From Madurella fahalii (taxonomy: Eukaryota; Ascomycota; Sordariomycetes; Sordariales), in NCBI GenBank assembly GCA_029876055.1, contig CM056874.1:6138001-6202000 (forward strand): a DNA stretch of 64,000 nucleotides, in the 5' to 3' direction. Position 1 is the stretch's first letter. Each line of letters opens with the position of its first letter. A program made the translations under genes and the position numbers. Shown in pieces: positions 32,686 through 41,986 of this stretch. The notes under the pieces were generated by a model. The model had not been told where the DNA came from and searched no databases. It worked only from the letters and a program-made list of their open reading frames with translations.

Positions 32686-34254
32686 CTAAGCTCTAATTTC
32701 GGATGCCGCCTTCCTAAGCCTGTTCATAACGGCCGCAGCAATATCATCTCGGTCGCTGACCCCTTCCACAAGGATAACATCAGCCCGCAGCCTGTCCAGC
32801 TCCCTCAGCGCAGCAAACAGGCCGTGAGCGACTCCCTTGATATCCTTTCCCAGATCAACATCCAGCAGCCTCGCCACCGTCTCGGTTCCTCCCGCGCCGA
32901 GAAGCGAGCCCTCCTTGACTACAAACCCTACTTCGCCTTGTCCATTCACAACCTCCCCCAGGACAATCTCTTTCACCCCAGAATGCCTCATCCCCCCAGC
33001 AACAGGCCACCTCCCCGTCCTAATAACCGCTACCGTCTTGACTCCCCCGCCTTTCCCACCCACCACCCGCTCCATTTCCTCTTCGCCCACCCCCTCCCCA
33101 GCACCAGCACCAGTACCCGCCCCATCCCCAGCCTCAAACAACACCACCTTCGCCCGCGGACTATAATGCTTATACTTCATGCCGGGCGCCCTGGGCGCGG
33201 GCCCCTTCCCGACCCCGTTGGCGGGACTCGCTTGATCGCCATACGCCTTCTCCACGCCCTCCCACCCGGGGCACTCCCGCAGCTGCTCGATGCCCACGCC
33301 GCCGGGCCGCAGCACGACGGGTGGGCAGCACAGGCCGTCGACGACGGTGGACTCGACGCCGACGGCGCAGGCGCCGCCGTCGAGGACCAGCTCGATGCGG
33401 CCGTCCAGGTCGTCGCGCACGTGGCGCGCGCACGTCGGCGACGGCCGCGTGCTCGCGTTGGCCGACGGCGCCGCGAGCGGCGCCCCGGCCAGACTGATGA
33501 GCGTGCGCGCGAGCGCCGACGCCGGCAGCCGCGCCCCAAACGTCGGCTGCCCCGCCGAGACCTCGGGCGCCAGGGTGAGGGGGCGCGGGCGCGGGCGCGG
33601 GCGTGAGGCGGTCCCCGGCGGCAGCGGGAGCAGGATCGTCAGCGGGCCCGGCCAGAACCGCGCGATCAGCGGCCGGTAGATCGCTGGGATGGGGTCGTCG
33701 TCTTGCTCTTCTCCTCCTCCTACGTGGTCCGGGGAGGGTGGGGAGGGACGCAGCAGGCGGCGGAGCATGTCCAGGTCGGAAATGTGCACGATTAAGGGGT
33801 TGTCGGACGGGCGGCCCTTGGCCCTGTAGATCCCCCGGACAGCGTCAGAGCGGGTGGCGTCGGCGCCGAGGCCGTAGACGGTTTCCGTTGGGAAAGCGAC
33901 CGGGGTGGAGGTTGTCCGGAGGAGGTGGGCTGCTTCACGGAGCGGGCCGAGGACGGGGTTCTCGTCTTCTGATGAGAATGATGAGGATGAGGACGGGACC
34001 TCCCATTTGCTGAGGTCGCGGGTGCCGTCCGGGAGGGTGGCCCACCGGCCGAGGGCAGCTTCATTGGTGCCGGTGAGTGGGACTTTGAGAATCCGTGTTT
34101 CCATCGTTGCTATCGATGCTGCGGCATGCGTGGGACGGGAGGTTGTAAAACGTGCAGCAGTAAGCGTATGTGTGAGTCGAGCGCTCAACGTCCGATAGGA
34201 ACTGGATGCAGCGGGCCAGCGCGCACAAAAACCGAGGTTTGAAAGGCCCGCCAA
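32686..34254 (-). CDS. SUA5: Threonylcarbamoyl-AMP synthase SUA5
   Basis: Makes threonylcarbamoyl-AMP from Thr, bicarbonate and ATP for the t6A modification at position 37 of ANN-decoding tRNAs, in cytosol and mitochondria. Single exon, 522 residues from the first ATG. The YrdC domain is clear: TTSTPVAFPTETVYGLGADA, then IYRAKGRPSDNPLIVHI with the conserved K-R-S-N set. The C-terminal SUA5 domain includes APGMKYKHYSPRAKVVLFEA. Residues 1-50 are Arg/Ser/Thr/Ala-rich without acidic residues (YRTLSARLTHTLTAARFTTS) and look like a mitochondrial presequence. A second ATG at 34104 (METRILKVPLTG) would give a cytosolic form. A (PR)n run is encoded by GCGGGC repeats near 33580. Confidence 0.93.
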   Translation of the reverse strand: MAGLSNLGFCARWPAASSSYRTLSARLTHTLTAARFTTSRPTHAAASIATMETRILKVPLTGTNEAALGRWATLPDGTRDLSKWEVPSSSSSFSSEDENPVLGPLREAAHLLRTTSTPVAFPTETVYGLGADATRSDAVRGIYRAKGRPSDNPLIVHISDLDMLRRLLRPSPPSPDHVGGGEEQDDDPIPAIYRPLIARFWPGPLTILLPLPPGTASRPRPRPRPLTLAPEVSAGQPTFGARLPASALARTLISLAGAPLAAPSANASTRPSPTCARHVRDDLDGRIELVLDGGACAVGVESTVVDGLCCPPVVLRPGGVGIEQLRECPGWEGVEKAYGDQASPANGVGKGPAPRAPGMKYKHYSPRAKVVLFEAGDGAGTGAGAGEGVGEEEMERVVGGKGGGVKTVAVIRTGRWPVAGGMRHSGVKEIVLGEVVNGQGEVGFVVKEGSLLGAGGTETVARLLDVDLGKDIKGVAHGLFAALRELDRLRADVILVEGVSDRDDIAAAVMNRLRKAASEIRA

Positions 34255-34694
34255 CTTGATGGTTCAGGAAATTTTCAGTTATTAATTGGGTGAGGTTATT
34301 AGCCGCTTGCAGCTGTCGGATGGTGTCGAAGGTAGCCGCAATTATGTATGTCGAGGTTCAAGTTGACTCATTGAGAAATTTTCATAACTCCAACTTTGAG
34401 CTCTGAACCTCGCTGCTGCCCAACTTCAACTCCCACAACCACTACCTCGCAACAGCGCCGGTCCGAAATCAAGCCAGGACGATGATAAACTCATAAGATG
34501 CATTGAAATCTACGACTTAATTTACGCTCATCCAAGAAACGTGTTGCTAATAGGTGGCTGCTATGAGATCCCAGATCTCGCCACCGCAAATTCCAACGCC
34601 AAATCACCGCCTGCCTGCCATGCCGTGTCCCGTGATATCCCATTCCTCCAGAATCTATAAGGCATCGCCATATACGCATCGCATAGAACCCCCG
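34255..34694. other. Intergenic SUA5 5' / Kic1-type kinase 3'
   Basis: 440 bp between two minus-strand genes: the SUA5 promoter and the kinase 3' end. No feature recognised. Confidence 0.55.
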
Positions 34695-37205
34695 TTACCC
34701 AGCATAGGTCTCGCTCCCCCTCCGCCCTGTCCTCACCGGCAGCGAAGAGACATACTCATTCGTAGCCCCCAACTGTGCCGAGAAGCTCGCCAGCAAGCGC
34801 ATCACATCCTCGCGCACCTGCTCCCGGCTGGCCATCCCTTGCATGACCCTAGCCGACGGCGGCGCCGGAACACCCGACGGCGACTCCATGCTCATCCCCA
34901 TGCCCATGCCCATGCCCATGCTCATGCTCATGCCCGCGCCCATGCCAGCGCCGTTCATCGCCGCAATCCTGGGATGCTGCAGCTGCGTGATGCTGTTGCT
35001 CACGCTCGAATGCGTCCGCCCTCTGCGCCCCCGCCTAACGCTGCTATTGCTGCTGCTCATGCCCATCGTGAGGTACTCATTGTCGTAATCGGTCGTCGAG
35101 TAGCCGTCCTCGTCGTAGCTGCCCGCACGCGAGTGGGCCGCCGAGCTGGTCATAGACGGAGCGAAGTCGGTGATGACGGACTGGGCGTCCTCGGGGGTCT
35201 TGGCCAGACGGGCGAACTCGCTGTCGTCCGAGACGTAGATGGACGGCTCGCGCCCTGCGCTCTGGGACGGCTGGTAGAAGGAGGCGTGGCGTTCTAGCTC
35301 GAAGGGGTTCGCGCCGCCAATGTCGGAGCCCGTGACCGAGGCCACGTCCGAATTTGCCGTCGACGGTCGCGTGAGCTCGGGCATGGCCAGGCTCTCGTCG
35401 AGGTCGATCAGGCTGCCCACGGAGATGCGATTGTCTTGGGAGCTCGCAGAGACGAGGTCGTACGGCTCTGCGAGCAGGCCGAACGGGTCCGTCGGGTGGT
35501 GGATCATAGGCGGCGGACCGTTGGAACCCGGCCCGCTGGACCGCTCTTCGTGGAACGGGAACCGCGACATCTCCGGGTTGGCCGACGCCGGGGGCGCCAT
35601 GGCCGGGAACTTCCAGTCCTGCGTCCGGCGGTTGATGTTTAGGTCGGCCGGGTCGCTCAGTGGCGGCTTGTTAAAGTCGGTCACGTCGTCGAACTCGGAG
35701 TCGCTTGGGGCTTGCATGCCGGCCCGGATGGTCGCCATGTCCACAAACTGAGAAAGATCGCCTCCGTCGTGGAGCGATGCGTCCAGGTCGATGAGCGACT
35801 CTCGCAACGTCGAGTGGAGCGAATCATCCCGGAGCGGAAGATCCGATGTCGACGATGCCGGCGGAGGCGGGGGTTTGCCGTAGTAGGCACGCGAGTTGTC
35901 CTCGTAATTGGAGATGGTGTTGGGGTCAAACACCTTTTCTAGGGGCGCTTTGACCGGCTGGAGTTGAGGCGGCAGCCGACGTCGCTGCTTGGGTTTCGCT
36001 GGCCGCGATGTCGGTTCGTTGAATTCAAACTCGACGTTGGATCCGTAGACGTCGTAGACTGCCCGGGCATCCGTGTCCATTACCTGCCGATCAAAGTCGA
36101 CCGTGGTGCTAAAGTTCCACTCGTCATTGGCCAGAGCCTCGGCTGGGTAATCTGACGGCCCCTGCGAGCCGACAGGCGCGAAGAGAGACCTTCTGATGCC
36201 GCCTTGGGCCTCCCAGAGCTTGTAGGCCTTGACCAAATTGGCAAGCGAAGAAGTCGGGTAGGCGGCGCTGGTATTGAAGATGTAGGGATGCCGCTGGATC
36301 TCCTCAATGGTCGGACGCTTCGCCGGGTCCTCGACAAAACAGAACGCCACGAGGTCCTTGATCTGCTCCGAGTACGAGTCGCCCTCCAACCGAGGCAAGT
36401 GAGCCTTGATGTAGTGGCCCAGCTGGGGTATGTTAAACCCCGCCATGACATTCGGGGGAAGGCCGGAGGCGAGCTCGTAGACCAGTGAGCCGAACGCCCA
36501 GATGTCGACAGGCGTGCTGTAGGAAGGGTTCGGGTCGAACAACTCTGGGGCCATCCAGTGAAGGGTTCCAATGAAAGTGGTGCGTTTGTCGAGCTTCGAC
36601 TCGATGATACCAGCAACACCAAAGTCGCACAGCTGAACACTGCCTGCTTCGGTGACCAGCACGTTTGCACACTTGATGTCGCGGTGGATGATGCCCTCCT
36701 TGTGTACCCAGTAGACGGCCTCGGCCACCTCTCGCACGATGGGGATGATCCACTTCTCTTGCAGACCACCCGGTGCCGTCGGCTTCATCAGGGTCGCCAC
36801 GCTTCCTCCGGCGCAGTACTCGGTGACCATCCACATAGCCTGGCCCACGGGGAGCACGTCGAGGGTGAGGTTGATGTTTTTCGCTCCGCTGTCGCTGAGG
36901 AGCTTCAAGGTGCTAAATTCTTTCATGAACTCGCTGTACGTGTCGGCGAGCTTGGGGTTCAGGGTGTCGCTCTCCTCGATGTTGATGATTTTGATAGCCA
37001 CTAGTTGCTTTGAATTCAGGTCGGTAGCCTTGTAGACCCGACCATAGTTTCCTTTTCCGATGAGCTCTTGGAGTAAGTAAGGGGGCACTTCTTTTCCTGC
37101 CTTGTTACATTCGTCTTCGACAATCGCCTGCATCTTCTTCGCATCTTCCACCGCCTTCTGCTTGGAGGTGGAGAAGTCCGGGTTACGGACTTGTAAGCTC
37201 GCCAT
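34695..37205 (-). CDS. Germinal-centre (Ste20-like) kinase of the Kic1/Nak1/POD-6 type
   Basis: Kinases of this group act in the RAM/MOR pathway above the NDR kinase (Cbk1/COT-1) in polarity and septation. 836 residues from the ATG at 37205 (MASLQVRNPDFSTSKQ). Kinase motifs: glycine loop GKGNYGRVYKATD (50-62), VAIKII with Lys72, HRDIKCAN (174-181), DFG (194-196) and GTLHWMAPE (213-221). LIGKGNYGRVYK and QLCDFGVAGIIESKLDKRTT are typical of this subgroup. The C-terminal half is low in complexity: Pro-rich, several DLDxSL motifs, and a Met-Gly run near the end encoded by ATGCCC-type hexamers (34897-34935). A further ATG at 37334 would add 43 residues but overlaps the upstream gene and lacks family features. 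Confidence 0.93.
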   Translation of the reverse strand: MASLQVRNPDFSTSKQKAVEDAKKMQAIVEDECNKAGKEVPPYLLQELIGKGNYGRVYKATDLNSKQLVAIKIINIEESDTLNPKLADTYSEFMKEFSTLKLLSDSGAKNINLTLDVLPVGQAMWMVTEYCAGGSVATLMKPTAPGGLQEKWIIPIVREVAEAVYWVHKEGIIHRDIKCANVLVTEAGSVQLCDFGVAGIIESKLDKRTTFIGTLHWMAPELFDPNPSYSTPVDIWAFGSLVYELASGLPPNVMAGFNIPQLGHYIKAHLPRLEGDSYSEQIKDLVAFCFVEDPAKRPTIEEIQRHPYIFNTSAAYPTSSLANLVKAYKLWEAQGGIRRSLFAPVGSQGPSDYPAEALANDEWNFSTTVDFDRQVMDTDARAVYDVYGSNVEFEFNEPTSRPAKPKQRRRLPPQLQPVKAPLEKVFDPNTISNYEDNSRAYYGKPPPPPASSTSDLPLRDDSLHSTLRESLIDLDASLHDGGDLSQFVDMATIRAGMQAPSDSEFDDVTDFNKPPLSDPADLNINRRTQDWKFPAMAPPASANPEMSRFPFHEERSSGPGSNGPPPMIHHPTDPFGLLAEPYDLVSASSQDNRISVGSLIDLDESLAMPELTRPSTANSDVASVTGSDIGGANPFELERHASFYQPSQSAGREPSIYVSDDSEFARLAKTPEDAQSVITDFAPSMTSSAAHSRAGSYDEDGYSTTDYDNEYLTMGMSSSNSSVRRGRRGRTHSSVSNSITQLQHPRIAAMNGAGMGAGMSMSMGMGMGMGMSMESPSGVPAPPSARVMQGMASREQVREDVMRLLASFSAQLGATNEYVSSLPVRTGRRGSETYAG

Positions 37206-37237
37206 GGTGACCGGCGAAGCCCAGTCTCTGGGACTGG

Positions 37238-37998
37238 CTAGTTTGTGAAGGGATGGTTCTTGCCGGCCAACGCCTTCCTGTTGGCGGCGAGCCAGAGTCC
37301 GAGTCCGGTCTCCGAGGGCGGCCTGGCTGGCCAAGTGTCCTGGAAGTCACCCCCTTCCTCGTCCTCTTCGTTCTCTTCGTCTTCGTCCTCGTCCTCGTCC
37401 TCGTCGTCTTCCTCCTCTTCCGCGGGAGCTTCGAGCTCTGGATACAGACACCTGCCTTCGATGATCTCGATGAGTTCAAACAAGTCCCTGAGTGAGGTGC
37501 TGCCTCTATCTCTCGGCGCGGAGGGGACCGAACGATCTTCAACCCAGACTTGGCCGCCCTGCTCCTCGAAATACTCGTCCTCTCCAAGAGCACCAGCCGG
37601 CTCGCTATGGCATGGTTAGCTCTGAGTGGCCAGCGTCGATTAAGGAGCCCATTGAATCAGAACCTAGAGAAAATGAGGAATACTTGCCAGTCCTCAGGAA
37701 AGGCTGTCGCGTGGATCCAGTGGAGGATTACCTCGCGTTCCGCGACGGACAGGCCTGGCGGAGGAGGCGGCGGGGTCTGCTCTTGCGGGATAGGGGGGAG
37801 TGGGCGATCAGGTGCCGGACCCTGGGGGAATATAGGGAGTGGGATCAGGCGTCCACGGGCAACGTCTCTGCCTCTCTCCTCGTTGTCGTTTTGGGCAGCA
37901 GGAGACGGGGTTCCCTGCCTTGCGCCCTGCCCTGCTCCCTGTCCTCTGGCTGCCCAGGCCAGAGGAAGCCAGGGGTAATTTGGGCGTTGCTGATCCAT
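37238..37998 (-). CDS. Unrecognised protein with acidic tract (two exons, junction uncertain)
   Basis: Exon 1 runs from the ATG at 37998 (MDQQRPNYPWLPLAWAARGQ) through a Pro-rich stretch to GLSVAEREVILHWIHATAFP. Exon 2 reads GALGEDEYFEEQGGQVWVED, LRDLFELIEIIEGRCLYPEL, then an Asp/Glu run encoded by GAGGAC repeats, to a stop at 37238. An intron with a GCTAACC branch site and CATAG acceptor (about 37605) fits. The donor is unclear: GTTCTG in phase with CATAG, or GTATTC with a rarer GAG acceptor. The family is unknown to me; the folded helices around the junction look like a fungal conserved protein. The stop is only 32 nt from the kinase start downstream on the same strand. Confidence 0.65.
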
Positions 37999-39161
37999 TG
38001 ATATTAGCCCTTGTTCCCAGCGTACTGTTGGCAGACTAGGAGGCTTGACAATGGGGATGCAGGATAGAGTATGGGGGGTCGGGAGGCTGCAGAACACCGA
38101 ATTCAAGTCCACTCACTCAATCAAGAAAGGAGGGGAAAGAACAGTCAACAAACCTGCTGCAGCCGCCGAGAGAGTGCCGCAACTTATACTCTTGCCCTCG
38201 CCAGCGGGACCGGGACGCCCAATTCCAGCGCAGCCAATGGCGCTTCACGCATCGACCGCCTGGATCAGACCAGGCCGTATCTAGCTCAATTAGCGCTGTG
38301 AAGCGCTTCACAGGTTGGAAATTTAATTCACGGGAAAGTTCAGGTCGTCGTCGACTTCAGATCAGGTCCGGGTTTTGGTGGTTGATGTTAGCGGACGCGG
38401 ACTGGATCCAGGGGCTGACCGATCACAGGTTTGGGGCGTCGAGTCGTGAAGCCTAAAACAACGCTAATACCCGCGGGCGGAGATCAACCAATCACGACCC
38501 CGGCTAGCACGTGGCATACGGGCTGCCCACCCGCGCGGCAGGTGTCGCCTCTTCACTGTAGAACGGAACTTCCCATGTCCATTTAATGAGGCTATTGCCA
38601 GCCTTGCTCTCCCAGCCCTGTTAAAACCCTCGAGGAGAGGTATGGGACTTGCGATAGCTATATGTCCATGATATGTACACGTATCTGGGATCGTCATCCA
38701 TGTTTTCTACTATCCCCTTGATGCTGTAGCTTTTACATCCCTATACTTGGCAGACACTTCCAATCTGTTGTCCGATGTCCCATGTATGTTGTGTCAGTGT
38801 CAGTGCCCGTGCTACAGAAGGACTAGCGTCGCAGCGGTACTTCTAAGATCGTTCTGGATGAAGATGCGGAAAATCTCGGAGTGACATGGCGCTTTGTCGA
38901 CGTGTGCAGCAACTCCTGTCAATGGCCGCATCCCCTACTTCGGACGATACATTTGGACATTAGACGGCCGTGTACGGGTAGCACAATTCCTCACCAGAAG
39001 CGGGGGAGATGCAAACAACACGCCATTCCCTCTCCCAGTGACGCACGATTTATTAATTCATCTTGCATCAGATGCTCCGATTCCCAATCATCATCAGCAG
39101 ACCGAGCAAAATCCCAAGCATGTGGTAGCCGGCCCAACCAGCAAGGGGGGAACCTTCATAG
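37999..39161. other. Intergenic, 1.16 kb
   Basis: Promoter side of the acidic-protein gene and 3' flank of the DUF7053-like gene (both on the minus strand). No supportable gene, RNA or repeat. Confidence 0.5.
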
Positions 39162-39739
39162 CTAACCCTGACCCTCACCTTTAACCTCCCCTTCCAACCT
39201 CGCAATCATCTTCGCATGAATCCGTTCCCACCCGTCCTCGCACTGCCCCTTGACGATGCCGACCAGCAACCTCGAGCACCGAATCGTCAAGTCCTCAACC
39301 AACTCCAACCCCTGATCCCCCTCCTCCCCCCAACCTCCCTCACCTCCCAGAAGGTGTCCATCACAACCGACAGCGGACTCCTAATTCTCACAAACAGCCC
39401 GTCTCTGATACCAGTAAACTCGTACGTGCTCACCACATTTGTATCCCATATCCCCGCAGGAATGGCGTGCACGATGTCGGTGACGCGGTAGCATACGGGC
39501 GTTGGTGCCGAGTCAGATGCAGTTTCCGGTGGGGAGGACTGGGACGGCGAAGGCGGGCGGAGTTGGGATTTGACCGAGTCCGGGAGGGTGGGCGGCGGGC
39601 TGAGCTCGGTTTCCGGGTTGGCGATGGGCTCGAACTTGTCAAGGTGCGGGTCGCAGGAGAGGAAGAACTCGTAGTCGGAGAGCATGGCGAGGGCTTGGGA
39701 GCGGGTGGTGCCTTTGGGGAGGCGGGAGGAGTGGACCAT
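39162..39739 (-). CDS. DUF7053-like conserved fungal protein, frame break near the C-terminus
   Basis: From the ATG at 39739: MVHSSRLPKGTTRSQALAML, then a Pro/Ser linker, then CYRVTDIVHAIPAGIWDTNV and a beta-rich segment EFTGIRDGLFVRIRSPLSVV, the SRPBCC-like layout of fungal DUF7053 proteins. The frame ends early at 39287 in a non-homologous tail. The expected C-terminus (LELVEDLTIRCSRLLVGIVK, then GQCEDGWERIHAKMIARLEG) lies in another frame and runs to a stop at 39162. The switch falls within a G-rich tract (minus strand, about 39320-39340). One missing or extra G, or a very short 32-nt GTGAGG..CAG intron, would join the parts. Function unknown. Confidence 0.6.
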
Positions 39740-40440
39740 TTTAGCTGTCGAGGTGAAAACTTGCACGGGTTGAATCCCGTCCTGTGAGTAAGGAGGCCGG
39801 GTGAGGGGCTGAAACCAAGGCGGTGCTCACATGAGGACATCTTTGGGTTATTTCTTTTGCTGCGGTTGCAAAGGTAGGTCCGCGGGCAAAATTTGACACG
39901 ACAGAGGGGGAAGAAGACGGCTGTATGCGTACGGGTGTCCTTGTGTTGGTTGTGTGAATGTCCAGGAATTGGGAGCAAAGAAGTTATCTGATACAGTTTA
40001 GATCTCGTACAGCTTTGTATACGAGCAGCGTCTTATAGCACGCCCTTTGCATTTGCTGCATAGAACAAGACAGATCAGTTTGGGCCAGTCTCGCGCGGAT
40101 GCGAATGAGGGGAGCAATTGTGAAACAGCAACCAAGCTTCAGCCTCGTACGAACCATGAAACAAAAGCACCCCCATGTAGCTGCCTGCTGAGCTCGAGAT
40201 TGGGAACACCATTCTCGCTAGGCCACAGACATCATCCTCCTAAGCTTGATTCGTTCAATTGCTCGGTTTGAACGACGAGCAACTTATATCTGCGTATGCG
40301 TACAAAGGGTTAGGGTTGTATACGATGCTAGGTTGTATACAGGGTTGAAGATCTGGTCAGAGATTGGTGGAGCTTGCGGCGCCAAGTCCTGACTTCATCT
40401 GTCGACACCAGCAGCTTCGCGGATCTGTTGCCACAGCCAA
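39740..40440. other. Divergent intergenic region DUF7053-like / COQ6
   Basis: 701 bp. It contains a telobox-like GGGTTAGGGTT at 40307-40317, 124 nt before the COQ6 start. No gene supported. Confidence 0.5.
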
Positions 40441-41986
40441 ATGGATGCATTGGTCAGGACACGGGGCGCGTACGTGTGCCGGAGCTGCACCCAGCGCTTC
40501 CGGAGACAGCTACGGTTACGGCGGGCCTACTCGACCGCGGCTGCTCAACCCGATATCTACGATGTTGTGTGTGTCGGAGGTGGGCCAGCAGGCCTCAGTC
40601 TCCTGACGGCGCTGCGTGAGTACTTCTGCAGTGCTTTGTAGTTTGCGTATTGGTCTGCTGGGTACCTGACAACCTGGTCCATTAGGGGCGAATCCGGTCA
40701 CATCACACCTTCGCATCGCTCTCGTCGAGGCCCAAGACCTTGCCAAGGTCAGGTCGTGGAAGCTGCCGCCAGATAGGTTCTCGAACCGATGCAGCTCCCT
40801 AACCCCCTCCTCGGCCCTGTTTCTTGACCAGATTGGTGCGTGGACACATCTGGAGCGCAGCAGAGTGCAGGAATATCAGGAGATGCATGTCTGGGATGGC
40901 GTGACGGGTGCGCGGATCGAGTTCGACTGGGCCCCGGGTTCAGCTCCTCCCTCGGGGACTACGATTGCCTACATGAATGAGAACCTCAACCTTACATCTG
41001 GGCTCCTGAAGCGGCTAGAGGAGCTGGGAGGAGTCTCAATCTTCGACAAGGCGAGGGTGGAGAGGATATCCTACGGCGAGGAGACCGAGGAGCTAGACTT
41101 GCGGGAATGGCCGGTCGTCCACCTGGCTGGAGACAAACAGCTCTCGGCCCGCCTCCTAGTCGGTGCGGATGGCGCAAACAGCCCCGTACGCGCCATCGCC
41201 GGCATCGAAGCTCGCGGCTGGGACTATAACCGCCACGGCGTTGTCGCTACTCTTGAGCTCGAAGGAGAGGGCTGGGGCGGAGCCAACACCAAGATCGCCT
41301 ACCAGAGATTTCTCCCCACGGGACCTGTCGCCATGCTTCCTCTACCGGGCAACTACTCTACGCTTGTCTGGTCGACCACGCCACGCAACGCCTCCCTGCT
41401 CAAGAGCTTGTCGGCCAAGGACTTCATCGCCATGGTGAATGCTGCCTTCCGGCTGAGCCCGACGGATCTCGAGTATATGCATACTCAGGAATCAGGACAG
41501 GCTGACGAGTACTCGTGGAGATTGGGGCACACTCCCTTCGATCCCCGGGCAATCCCCCAGACTGTTACCCGTGTCCAGGAAGGCACCGTCGCTTCGTTCC
41601 CGCTGAAGCTGCGGCACGCCGACACCTACATCGGAGAGCGTGTGGCTCTCGTCGGCGATGCTGCTCATACCATCCATCCGCTTGCCGGGCAAGGCCTGAA
41701 TCAGGGACAGGGCGACGTGCAGAGCCTCGCCAAGACTATCGAGTACGCCATCAGCCACGGACAGGATATCGGCACTACCATGTCGCTAGAGCCCTACGTC
41801 TCCGAGCGCTATGCTGCAAACCATGTCCTCCTCGGGGTCTGCGACAAGCTCCACAAGCTGTACTCGGTTGGAAGCGGACCACTGGTGCCGCTCAGGTCTG
41901 TAGGCTTGAGCGCCGTCAACGCCCTTGAGCCGCTGAAAACCTTCTTCATGAACCAGGCCGCCGGAAATGGGATCAAGATCTTTTAA
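40441..41986 (+). CDS. COQ6: Ubiquinone biosynthesis flavin monooxygenase COQ6
   Basis: Coq6 hydroxylates the C5 position of the ubiquinone ring precursor in the mitochondrial matrix. Exons 40441-40615 and 40686-41986 give 491 residues. The N-terminus is Arg-rich (RFRRQLRLRRAYSTAAA), consistent with a presequence. FAD-binding motifs are in order: DVVCVGGGPAGLSLLTALR (GxGxxG-type), the mid-protein GADGANSPVRAIAG (DG motif), and the C-terminal RVALVGDAAHTIHPLAGQGL followed by NQGQGDVQSLAKTI (GD motif). Length and motifs fit the family well. Intron donor GTGAGT, acceptor CATTAG. Confidence 0.95.
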
